Source of the DNA: Arsenophonus sp048493715
Lineage (GTDB): Bacteria; Pseudomonadota; Gammaproteobacteria; Enterobacterales; Enterobacteriaceae
Assembly (NCBI GenBank): GCA_048493715.1
Contig: JBGDCZ010000022.1
Span: forward strand, 1 to 42,692
DNA length: 42,692 bases
Reading direction: 5' to 3'
A program made the translations under genes and the position numbers. The notes below the pieces were generated by a model. It was not told the origin of the DNA. It saw only the letters and a list, made by a program, of their open reading frames with translations, and ran no database searches. This document shows positions 26,793 through 36,645 of the stretch, in pieces. Each line of letters starts with the position of its first letter. The stretch's first letter is position 1.

Positions 26793-27202
26793 GCTTAACC
26801 CTAAAAAATTTATTGTGAGTAAAATCTTTAATAAAATTAATATACAAACTACAAACGTTAGCACATAGTTTTAACACCTATGACAATAGCCTGTTATTTC
26901 GAATGGTAGTAATGTAAATCAGTTATGGTATCTCTTTCATTATAAATCTCAGCGAAATGCTTATAGACAAAAAATCTGTTTTTTATCAGTGTCGGCGGCG
27001 TGTTCAAAGTAAAACTAGAACGAATTTCATTACACTTAAAGAGTCGTATTGTTGACTTTGATGTGCTCTGCATGTCTTGACAATAAAAAGAGCAACCGCT
27101 CAAAAAATATAAAAAATCACTTATCAATTAACGTAAGCCAATGCATTATCTTTTAAACATAAGTCTTAAGTTTGTATAGGCTAATATGCTTAAAATAAAG
27201 CA
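26793..27202 (-). other. 5' leader between ops and wbpA, no gene
   Basis: About 410 bases between the JUMPstart/Fur-like block and the chosen wbpA start. A 77-codon minus-strand ORF (26894-27127) lies here, with no recognisable family and no ribosome binding site, so I do not call it. A long untranslated leader after ops is normal for RfaH-controlled operons. Confidence 0.6.
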
Positions 27203-27203
27203 T

Positions 27204-27222
27204 TATAATGATAATTATTAAA
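27204..27222. promoter_or_regulatory. Fur-box-like 19-bp palindrome
   Basis: 15 of 19 positions match the Fur consensus GATAATGATAATCATTATC; the mismatches are at both ends and at position 13. It lies 2 bases from the ops element, downstream of it in the operon's sense. The surroundings are AT-rich, so chance is possible. If bound by Fur it could block elongation or reduce expression of the polysaccharide operon when iron is high. Confidence 0.4.
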
Positions 27223-27224
27223 AA

Positions 27225-27265
27225 GGCACGCTACCGCCCCAGGCTTAATAGCTACCTGGACGCTG
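27225..27265 (-). promoter_or_regulatory. JUMPstart element upstream of the polysaccharide operon
   Basis: On the minus strand the 41 bases match the JUMPstart consensus: they begin CAGCGTCCAGGTAGCTATTA, then AGCCTGGGGCGGTAGCGTGC and a final C. JUMPstart lies in the untranslated leader of enterobacterial O-antigen, capsule and other long operons and carries the ops site recognised by RfaH. Here it is oriented towards wbpA and the 17 genes that follow, which shows that the whole block is meant to be read as one RfaH-dependent transcript. Confidence 0.95.
27227..27238 (-). promoter_or_regulatory. ops (operon polarity suppressor) site
   Basis: Exact match to the ops core GGCGGTAGCGTG on the minus strand, the 3' half of the JUMPstart element. 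RNA polymerase pauses here and the exposed non-template strand recruits RfaH, which suppresses termination and Rho action over a long operon. Confidence 0.95.
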
Positions 27266-27290
27266 ATTAAAGCAGGTAAAATTTTGCAGG

Positions 27291-27319
27291 ATTATAAATC
27301 TTTTACATTCAAACAACAA
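27291..27319 (-). promoter_or_regulatory. Putative sigma-70 promoter of the operon
   Basis: On the minus strand a perfect -10 hexamer TATAAT (27291-27296) has TTGTTG (27314-27319) 17 bases upstream as a weak -35 (3 of 6). The JUMPstart begins 25 bases downstream of the -10, as expected for a leader-encoded ops site. Confidence 0.6.
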
Positions 27320-27521
27320 TGTTCACGATATATAAGCATTAGGTGAAAGAAAAATAAAAAAATACTTAGTTAATATAACAATAGCTTTTACTAAAAAAAT
27401 TTTAGATTTTGAGATAATAGTCGTGTTTTATAAATAAAATGAATATAAGAATCGGTTGTAGGAACTAACAATCAACCAGTTGATAAAATTAAAGACGAAA
27501 TATCATAAGATAACTTTATAG

Positions 27522-29346
27522 TCAATAAGCTAAACCATATCCATAGGGATATAGGATGCGGTCTAAATCGGGTGTTTTGATGTCAACCGGCAATTTACCT
27601 GTTGGTGAATTATTAAACGCTTATTGGGTGTGAGAAATAATGTTCTTAGCCCGCTACATATATTGGTTGCTAAGTTATTCCTATTATTATCAATCGCATC
27701 AAAAGCCGTAATATCATAAATGGCAATACTGGCTTTTACTCCATGCAAGTAAGCAATATCGTAAGGATTATTGGTCGATATGACGACTACCGGGATAGCT
27801 TTACGATTAGCAACGTTGAGTATCCGTTGCGCATTAAACGGCGCTTTGTTTAGATTATAGCTTGCCAATTATAATAAGATCTGGATTTTGCATTGCTGTC
27901 GTTAATTGCTGCTCCGATCTACATCCGCCATTATTTTGGCCACATCATCTTGATGTAGTCATATTAATATTTAATTCACTAACTATATCCAGTAAATGTT
28001 TTTCAATTAATTTATTACTTACTTTTTCATCTGAAAAAATAACAATTTTATTATTAATGTTATGGCATTTTATGCCACCATGTTCTCAATATCTTTATGT
28101 ATTTTTGCCGCAACAACTTGCTGCGCTTGCTGGACAGACTTATCTTCTGCTGAAATTTTATTTTTTAATTTGTTAAGAGTTACAACTCGGTCAGCTGATT
28201 CGTCAATGCGATGGCTTAATTCTGGATCGCTGGCCGCGGCCGTTTTAAGATAATGATATAGCTGTTCCAGTTTAGTCACTTCCTCAATATCGGTGATTTT
28301 TATTGGCATTAAAATAATATCATTGCCCGCCAATATGGCTTGTTTAACCGCCCAATGACTGCCAAAGTTATTGGCAATTGCCCTCATATCCATTGCATCG
28401 GTGATCACTAGACCTTGATAGTTCAGGCTATTAGACAATATCCCTGTCAGTATCGGTTTAAACAGTGTTGCTAGTACACCGACTAGCCGATTATCTGTAG
28501 TGTTAAGTTTATGACTATCTAAAGCAGGCATTACGATATGAGCTGTGATGATCACATCTGTCTTTAACATGGTGTGCAAAAAAGGCACTAACTCAAGTTT
28601 ACGCCAATTACCCTTTGTAACATTAATGGTTGGCAAAGAAAAATGGGAATCAGCCGTCACATTACCATGGCCTGTAAAATGTTTAATTGCCGTTAAAACA
28701 GAATATCGATGAATTCCTTTAATATAGCTGTTGGCCATTTCAGTAACTAATTTTGGCCTATCTGAATAAGAACACACGCCATAATAGGATTAGATTGATT
28801 ATTATTTATATCAACGACAGGCACAAAATTAAAATTAAATCCTAATTGAGTGAGTTCATAACCATAGATTATGCCAACCAATTTCACTAAATTGCTTATA
28901 GCGTGTTGCACTAATCTAATGCCATATTTACCCAGCATCTCAGTGCCATCTCGCAGGCGGGTAACATATCCGCCCTCTTGATCAACACTAATGAATAGTG
29001 GCAAGTTATTGTGTGCCTGTTGCAGCGAACTAATCAGGTTTACGGTTTGTGCTGAGTCGATTAAATTATATCTAAATAAGATCACCGAACCTAAATGGAA
29101 GTTGCGAATAATATTGGCTATTTCTGGCTTGAGTTTGATCATTGGCATGACATTTTTTTCCGCATCAAGTCCCCAATAACGAAAGCCCAACATTAACATT
29201 TGCACCAGCTTTTCTTAAAAGCTCATGTTACTAACTAGCTGTTTGGCCTCTTTATTATTTCAATATGTTATATAACTGTTGATGGGTAATAATCTCAGCA
29301 GAACAAAAAAACTTAACATACATAATGATAAAGCTATTTTATACAT
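27522..29346 (-). pseudogene. Decayed secreted GH3 glycosidase (beta-N-acetylhexosaminidase-like)
   Basis: A glycoside hydrolase family 3 gene broken into pieces. The original start is the ATG at 29346: a signal-peptide-like MYKIALSLCMLSFFVLL is followed by in-frame TGA and TAA, then the catalytic domain reads on from 29205 (RNFHLGSVILF, LFISVDQEGGYVTRL). A frameshift occurs near 28760-28777; the next piece has KHFTGHGNVTADSHF, where the usual KHFPGHG Pro is Thr, and LVITDAMDM with the nucleophile Asp. More in-frame stops lie at 27869-28072; then the C-terminal domain (NPYDIAYL, SIAIYDITAFD) and, after another shift, PTGKLPVDIKTPDLDRILYP ending at the TGA at 27522. The intact protein would have been about 600 aa and exported. 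Many independent lesions make it a clear pseudogene. Confidence 0.88.
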
Positions 29347-29531
29347 TTTTATCCCTATAATAATCGCTAGTAAAAAAACTTAGCCACCCCAATTAGTGTG
29401 ATTTATACAAAATTAACTGATGCCAGCACGCTTCTCTAAATAACATATATGTTAACAAAAAAACTCACTTTAATAATTAAGTGAGGTTTTTTACTAGCCA
29501 AATTAATGGTCAACTTGCTAAAATTAGCAAA

Positions 29532-31316
29532 TTATTTAGCAAACTCAGTGATAGGATTAATCAAATCAGCAGCAAACTGGAAACTTTGCGCAGGTTCAGC
29601 CAAATCCAGCATCTGACGATTATTGGCAATTTGCAATCAATTTAAGCAACAGCGTTTAATTTCAGGTATAAACAATAGATAACGATTAAATTTCTCAGCA
29701 AATTCTGGATGAGCAAATTGATAGTCTAAAATACAATTAGCCACTGCCCGCCAGAATCGTTGCTGTGAGTAATTAACCTGCTCATCAAAAATTGCTGCCA
29801 GGTAGCGAAAAACACCATCAAATACATCAGACAAAATAGTCAGTGTTTTCATCTGCTCCGGCATGCTCACTTTTACCCGACTGGCTTTGGCTGGCAAATC
29901 AGCCTCAGGATCCATAACCAAGACTTCTGCAGCCAAATCTTTCATGAAAATATACTGTGGAATACTTTCTTCCAGTACCAGGATAATATTTTCACCATGT
30001 GGCATAAACATTAAATCATAGGCAAATAAACAGTGTAATAGTGGTAATAAATAACAGTCCAGATAGCGTTTGATCCATTCATCTACTGATATTGCTGATG
30101 CTGCTATTAGAGCAGGTAAAAAAGCGTTGCCTTGTTGATCATGATGTAATAAAGCAGCCATGGTCATCAAACGCTGATGGTCTTTTAACATTGTCATTGG
30201 GCTTTCTCGCCACAATGACGATAACATTTTTTTATGGGGATTATTCTTTTTAATCGCTATTTCAAAATAAGGATTAAAATAACCTATTGCAGCATGTTCA
30301 CGTAAAATAGTGAATCCCTCTTTCTGCAAAAAATTATCAGACTGCACTAAATGATTAAGCCATTCATTGACACTTGGTGTCGTTACCATACTATTAGGAT
30401 CTAACCCGCGCATAAATCCCATATTCAGCACTCATAATGTGGTTTTGATATAATTTTTTTGCGGCTGGCTAATATTGAAACAGGTACGTATCGATTGTTG
30501 AGCCAGATAATGATGATGACCTTCGCCCAGATAAACAATATCTTGATTAGCAATATCGGCAGCAAAACTAATTGTAATCGGATGTTTCCATTGCCAAGGA
30601 TGTAATGGCATTAAATAATAATCAGATAAATCTAAACCTAATGTCTGCATATATTGTGCAAATTGGCTAAGCAAGTATTTCCCTAATTCTTGTTCCATTA
30701 ATTGCGAATAAGAGAGTGATGATAAGGAGGAAAACACCGTTTTATTGCGACGAACAGAAAGCCAAATGAGTCTAATTGGATTGGCACTTTCTGGTGCGTA
30801 GCGTAAATAATCATCAGCATCAAAGCCGATACGACCATTATTAGCAATAAATACTGGGTGACCTTCCGTCATTGCTGTTTCGACTATTTGATAATTAGCA
30901 CACATCAAATCTTGGGCCGTTAACCGATTATTTTGATACTTAAAAGCTTAGCCATAAAGAGTGCTAGATATTTCATCAAGATAAATGTAGGGAGCATTGA
31001 CTCAGAAATATCTAACAAGGGAGACAATTCAATAATCAACTCAATAGCATCAAGTACTTGGGGTTGACCATTTTTGCTCTTACTTATCGACGAACATCAA
31101 TACTAAATGATCAAGTTGATAGCTTTGAGCATGAAAACGATAGCGTGATTGGCCAATATTAAGCGTGTAGTGGTCACCGCAATTCACTGGGTTGATTAAT
31201 TTTTCGTGGGAAAGTTCGCGTAATATTTTGGCGACCAGATGCCGATTTGCATATGTCCAATTTTCTTTAGTCAGATGTGAAGTTTGTGATTTTACTTTAG
31301 TACATAATGAGTTCAT
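29532..31316 (-). pseudogene. Decayed NRPS-independent siderophore synthetase (IucA/IucC family, AlcC/DesD-like)
   Basis: Such enzymes ligate hydroxamate units with ATP to make siderophores. The N-terminal piece (31316-31080) has WTYANRHLVAKILRELSHE, then a frameshift and a TAA lie near 30920-31080. The middle piece has TEGHPVFIANNGRIGFDADD, PIRLIWLSVRR and LMPLHPWQWKH. A TGA at 30432-30434 sits where a Ser codon is expected before VLNMGFMRGLDP. The C-terminal piece has REHAAIGYF and FAYDLMFMPHGENIILVLE, then a TGA at 29637-29639 followed in frame by LQIANNRQMLDLAEPAQSF up to the original stop at 29532. The full gene would encode about 595 aa, and motifs fit the type C synthetases that make desferrioxamine, putrebactin or alcaligin. 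No other siderophore genes are recognisable here. Confidence 0.88.
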
Positions 31317-31758
31317 TTAATAAAGCCCTTTTATTTTCTGTCCCTTTCAACATTCATATATAAACATAAGCAATAGAGCTAAAGCTTAATATTTTATTGA
31401 TTTATAAAATAATAATTGAAATCACTGAATATAGAAACTTAGATACAACCATCTAATTTTGGGTCTTAATTTTGCTTACTAAAATTTAATTATTTAGAAT
31501 AATAGTTACAATAAATTATAATTAAATGACATTTATTTGCCTTTCTAAATTATATAAAGAATTATTATCAACTATAAAAAATATAAATTTTTTTAATCAT
31601 TATGTTTACGAATGGATAAAACGATAAGTAATAGCAGCCAGGCAACGTATTTTCTCAATGATATTTTAAACAATTGACACTTTTGTTGCCTAAGCTGAAT
31701 AGGGAGTAATTCGTTATTTTATTAAACATTTACTAGATATATCAAATGATTAAACTAG
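31317..31758. other. AT-rich intergenic stretch, no gene seen
   Basis: About 440 bases upstream of the siderophore synthetase remnant and downstream of the pgmB remnant. No ORF, RNA gene or clear regulatory site could be identified. Confidence 0.6.
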
Positions 31759-32405
31759 TTACATGCTCAAGAGTTGCTCAAAATTAATTTTTTCAAATGA
31801 ATTTACCCGTAGATTCGCCCCAATTAAATTATCTTTTGGCGATATACCGACAGAAAAAATATTCGCGCTATTCAATGCTTCAATTCCAGCTTGTGAAGCT
31901 TCAAAACCAATCGCTTCACTAGGCAAGACATTGATTAAATCCGCGGCGGTTAAAAAAATCTCTGGATCTGGCTTGCCCAGATAAAGAGTAAGGATCAACA
32001 ATCACATTAAAATAATCTTTAATATTAAGTCGCTCCAGGATCATAGTGGCATTCTTGGAAACTGAAGCTATAGCACAAAGAATTTGCTTTTCTTTAGCTC
32101 GCTTAATAAAAGGTAATACCCCGGGCAAAATATTTTTTCTGTCAGCTTACTGAGTGATTTTAAATAATAATCATTTTTACTATTCATAAGAGCTTTTTTT
32201 TCTTCCACACATAAGCATCGGCTTTATCTCCATAAAGCAAAATTTTTTCTAATGACTCAATTCTGCTTATTCCTTTCAATGTTTTATTAAACGTCGCATC
32301 AAAATGGATACCGATTTGTTTAGCCAGATATTGCTAGGCTTTGAAATGATAAAAAGCCGTATCAACAATAACCCCATCAAGATCGAATATAATTCCCTTC
32401 TTCAA
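31759..32405 (-). pseudogene. pgmB: Decayed beta-phosphoglucomutase
   Basis: A HAD-superfamily beta-phosphoglucomutase, which converts beta-glucose-1-phosphate to glucose-6-phosphate. The start KKGIIFDLDGVIVDTAFYHF carries the DLD nucleophile motif. A TAG replaces a Trp codon right after it (before QYLAKQIGIHFDATFNKTL), and frameshifts follow near 32150 and 31985-32010; the pieces GVLPFIKRAKEKQILCAIAS and KPDPEIFLTAADLINVLPSE are still readable and end at the TAA at 31759. The gene reads on in the same frame from the GH65 remnant, with a TTG or GTG codon as possible start, so it was either fused to or tightly coupled with it. GH65 phosphorylases release beta-glucose-1-phosphate, so the pair formed a catabolic unit. 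Confidence 0.85.
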
Positions 32406-33782
32406 TGCAACTACCTCATTTTTATAATTAATATTAATAATTTTACCAGCAGAAATCCGATACTCTCGCTCAGCCACTTGTATTTCAGTATTCTGATCAC
32501 AAATAATAGATAACTTTTCCTGAATGATAATAAATTGATAATTAACACCTTGATGACACACCTTAAACTGGACATACTGCCAATGAGTCATGAAGGATTG
32601 ATTTTCAATAATGGTTGCCGAATATCTACACGAGCGTATGTCATAATGGTCATATTAAGCGTAGCTGCCATTACGCCAGTATGAATACCTTCGGACGTCG
32701 TTCCACCCTGAATATCCTGATAATCAGAAAATAAAGAATCTTTATATAATTGCCAGGATAAAACGTGCAATTTAATATTTTTAGCCAAAGAAGAATGAAT
32801 AATACGAGATAACGTTTAGCCGTGGGAGCTGTGAGGAAAATAATAATTGAAATTTTTTTCAAATAATCATCAGGCATCGGATAATTCATGTTTTTTAATA
32901 ATGTTCTTACAACATCTTGATTAAAGTTATTAAATACCATTAATAAATCAGCCTGTTTCGCAATCTTATAATTATCGGCTAATTTACCTTCAGCGCGTAA
33001 TATTCTGTCTAATCGATAAATATTACCATATTTATTACGATATTTTTGCCAATCAATCTCTTCAAGTGCAAAATAACCATCAAATTGACCTATAATATTT
33101 TCTTCATTAATTGAATAAAGCCAATTTCTCTTTAATAGTTTTTAATTGTTACCAGAAATAAGTATCTATATCAATTCGATTTGAAAAATTATTTAAATCC
33201 CCTTTTGACATCGACAAAACTATCATTTCAATTTGATTAAATAACCATGCTACCATTAAATTAGTATATGTATTATCCTTCAAACCAGCTTCTTTTGTTA
33301 CCTACGCTATATTCATGAAATTCATCTGGCCCCATAACACCGGCAATATGATATCGCTTTGTCATCGCATTCCAGACTGCTTTACTTAACTAAAACTTAG
33401 CAATCTCAACTAATAATTCCATTCCAAAGTCGTTCATAAATGGCTTATCGCCGGTATTAAGCCAATATAGCCAAACATTATAAACAATGGTTAAAGAGAT
33501 ATGATACTGCAAGTGACTATGATCAGGATCCCAGTGGCCGGTTAGCGGATTTATATGTGAAGTTTGCGTTTGCTCACTACCATCATGACCTAATTGCCAA
33601 GGAAACATAGCACCCTGATAACCAGCTTGCTGAGCGGCATTTTTCGCTGCCGACAATCGGCGATAGCGGTACATAAGTAATTGGCGTGTGGTTGCTGGAA
33701 AATACATAATATAAAATGGCAAAATGAATATCTCATTCCAGAAAATATGCCCTCGATAAGCCTCTCCATGAATAGGGATCAT
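32406..33782 (-). pseudogene. Truncated, decayed GH65 disaccharide phosphorylase
   Basis: Family 65 enzymes phosphorolyse maltose, trehalose, kojibiose or similar disaccharides. Readable pieces in order: HGEAYRGHIFWNEIFILPF and GAMFPWQLGHDGSE (33782-33390); after an in-frame stop, HIAGVMGPDEFHEY with the catalytic Glu (about 33310-33350); several shifted pieces including DRILRAEGKLADNYKIAKQA; then DIQGGTTSEGIHTGVMAATL and the C-terminal beta-domain to 32406. The N-terminal part, some 300 or more residues in family members, is missing: homology stops at 33782, where an in-frame stop and the start of a plus-strand gene follow. At least four lesions plus the truncation. Substrate cannot be told. 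Confidence 0.85.
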
Positions 33783-33784
33783 TT

Positions 33785-35059
33785 ATGCGTAAAGAAACCT
33801 TTATATCTATTATGTTGCCCTTTTATAATGAAAGTGATAGATTAGAAAGTGTAATAGAGTCAATCTATAATCAAAAATATAAATATAAATTGTTTGATCT
33901 TATCTTAGTAATGTTAAATTAATTTTTGTAGATAATAATTCAACCGATGATTCTGTTAACAAAATTACTTTTTGTCAAAATAAATATAGCAATCTTAACA
34001 TTCATATTATTAATGAAAAAACGCAAGGAGTCTCTTTAGCCAGAAAAAAGAAATGGATTACGCATCCCTACGAGCTGACAATCAGCGTGCTCAATTTAAC
34101 CACAAGCAAAAACATTATAATTGTCTCAACTGATGCTGATTGTGCCGTAGACGAATATTGGCTTGATAAACTTATCTATACCATGATCAGAGAAGATGGT
34201 GATTTAGGTACTTGTAATTATTTTTATGATAAAAAAGATTTCAGTGATCGGCCCAACTTATATAAAGAGATAAATAACACATTGTGCTGCCGTGATTTTT
34301 CATTTTCCTTATTTTGTGGCTTTCCCGATGGAAAAGGATTTACTGTTAAAAAAATATGGATGATATTGTTGGTAGTATTGAAATATTTTACCAATTACAA
34401 AATTGTAAATTTGTTGAACATCTTTCTGACGATTGGAATTTTGGAATAAATATTGCTTATGGTGGAAGACCGATGTATTCACCAAAATCATATGTAAAAA
34501 TCAATAGCAGAAGAGTAGATACCTTGTTATATGATGTTATTAATGGTATCGCATATGGTGAAAATGGCGTTATTACAATGAAAGATGTAAGGCCATCAGA
34601 CAATGAATTAACTAATTACCAAGATTTAACACTAATGATGCACAACAAGCGTGGTTTTATTCAATAAAAGATTATATCCCCAAAAATATTATCTTACCGG
34701 CACTATTAAACCCTTATATTTTAATTAACAACCAACAAGTTATTGACTTTTTCACACCTAGTGTTGCTAAGGATCTCTATAATAGAATCAATATCATCAA
34801 AAATGAAACCAGTATAACTGATTTCAAACCCATACATTCTTATAAGACACCGGCATTCAGACTCTATTTTGAATTCAAAGATGATATATTTAGCTCACTT
34901 CGCCGTTATGTAGGTGAGGATATAGGTTACCCACTACCACTTTCTGACTGCTTCAACTCAATTCATGATAAAGATTTTAACAGATTTGTTTACTATTTTT
35001 GTGAAGATAGAGAACCCGGAGAAGCACACAATTATTTTGCTAATGGTGGAGTATTTTAA
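33785..35059 (+). pseudogene. Decayed family 2 glycosyltransferase
   Basis: A GT-A glycosyltransferase remnant of about 420 codons. The ATG at 33785 has AGGGA 7-8 bases upstream and starts MRKETFISIMLPFYNESDRL; a stop at 33920 and a shift follow, then LIFVDNNSTDDSVNKI, GVSLARKK, and VSTDADCAVDEYW, which contains the DxD-type metal site. Another shift near 34350 leads to WNFGINIAYGGRPMYSP, and one near 34640 to QQAWFYSIKDYIPKNII and an unrecognised C-terminal part of about 130 residues ending at the TAA at 35057-35059. The last A of the stop is the first base of the next gene's ATG (TAATG), so the two were translationally coupled. Donor and acceptor unknown. Confidence 0.8.
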
Positions 35060-36485
35060 TGCGAGATACTTACTATTGCCTCTCTTAATGATATTGATGA
35101 GAAATATCCTCGACCAAATATATGCAACATTTTAAGCAAAAAAGAAAATACGGATTTACTTGAATATATCATCAAAGATCCTTTTGGTTGCCACATCTTT
35201 CCCGGTAATATCGATAATTATTCCTTAACCTCATTTAATGATGATATGAATAAGGAAATAAAAAAGCGGAAAATATACATCTTTGGGTTTATATTCCAAC
35301 TTGTCGTTATCGATGCCACTTTCGTCAGTTTTCTACAATTATAGTGAATCCTAAGTCAGCAAAATCTGACAATTTATTTACTTATTTAAGGAAATCGTTG
35401 ATCTTAATATAAAAGAAGCCAGTCTATGGTTAAAGAATGTGCCAAATCTGGCTAATGTCAGCATCTGTGAATTTAATATATTCGGTGGCACTTCCTCTCT
35501 TCTGTCAGATACAGAATTAAAAAGATTAATAGACTTTTATAAAAATAATTTTAACTTTTCATCCACTACAATGCGATTTGAAGGAGAGCCAGGCAGTCTT
35601 AATAGAGAATATTTATCGTTACTAAAAGAACTCGGTTTTTCTAAATTATCCTTTGGAATGCAGTCATTCCAAGATCATTTAATTAAAGCTTATGGCAGAA
35701 AACATACTACTGAAGAGTGTTTTAAAACCATTGCAGATGCCTATGCATTAGTTTTGAATTGATCAGTGTTGACTTAATTTATGGTTTATTTGGTCAACCG
35801 GTTGATGATGTAAAAACCGATATGGAAATAATAAAAAAACTCAATATTTCTCATGTCGTATGCACTAAATTACATATGAAAGAGTTTATGGAAACTAGGA
35901 CTGGAGTATCTGGAGAAAGAGATAGTTTGTGGCAGAAAAAAATAATTTCTGTAGCAGATAGATCTATACCTAATTTAGGCAAACAACATCAACTACTTGA
36001 TTTAATAGATAAATATCTGGCCAAGGAATATAACGAACAGCCAACAATGTATTTTTATAAAAAAATACTCATCCTGAAAAATAGAAAAGCCTTATTAAGA
36101 TCTTAATAAACAATATCCCGAGATAGTGATTGGATTAGGTGGCAGCTCAAAATCAATCGGCTCAAATGATAAATATAACCAATTATAAACAATATAAAGC
36201 ATCCATCACTAACAACCAACTGACCTGTCACTCTATTAGAGGTTTTTCAAACAATCAAAAAAGAGTAAAAGCCTTTAAAATGGCATTATATAGCTTAATC
36301 CTCGCTAAATGATAATGTTTATAAAGCAAAATTTAATGGAGAAAAATTTTTTTCAAATAACACATTATAGTGCACTAACAAAATTACAGCACAGAAAGCT
36401 AATTTCTATTGAGAATAATACGGTTTTTTTAACTAAAGAAGTGGTGATATTAGTTGAATCCATCATTAATACCCAATTTTGTTAA
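35059..36485 (+). pseudogene. Decayed HemN/HemW-like radical SAM protein
   Basis: The reconstructed frame-shifted product is about 470 aa. After an N-terminal part without recognisable motif (KYPRPNICNILSKKEN, DPFGCHIFPGNIDNY) comes LWVYIPTCRYRCHF (about 35285-35325), the cluster motif of the HemN-like radical SAM family. The third Cys of CxxxCxxC is Arg here (CGT). Then follow CEFNIFGGTSSLLSD (GGT(P/S) motif), EGEPGSLNREYLSLL, LSFGMQSFQDHLIKAYGRKH and ISVDLIYGLFGQPVDD, all usual for the family. Frameshifts or stops lie near 35088, 35280, 35385, 35760, 36060, 36200 and 36370; the C-terminal piece LQHRKLISIENNTVFLTKE ends at 36485. The true substrate is unknown; coproporphyrinogen oxidase itself is unlikely given its coupling to a glycosyltransferase. 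Confidence 0.82.
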
Positions 36486-36645
36486 CATTGATAAAATAAA
36501 AAACGCCGGACAATTTATTGGCGATCATCTCACTTCATAGTGGATGATAGATGTACTAGCGTTATCATCACACAAGAGGTTTTGCCCAGATGACGATAAG
36601 TTGAAACTAACACTATACAATACCAGACAATATCATTAGCAATAA

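Noticed and set aside
25482..26864. Longer 460-aa WbpA with hydrophobic N-terminal extension
   Set aside because: The extension looks like translated AT-rich leader; the ATG at 26792 has a ribosome binding site and gives the family length of 436 aa.
26894..27127. 77-codon minus-strand ORF between ops and wbpA
   Set aside because: No recognisable domain, no ribosome binding site, biased AT-driven composition, and it lies in a leader expected to be untranslated.
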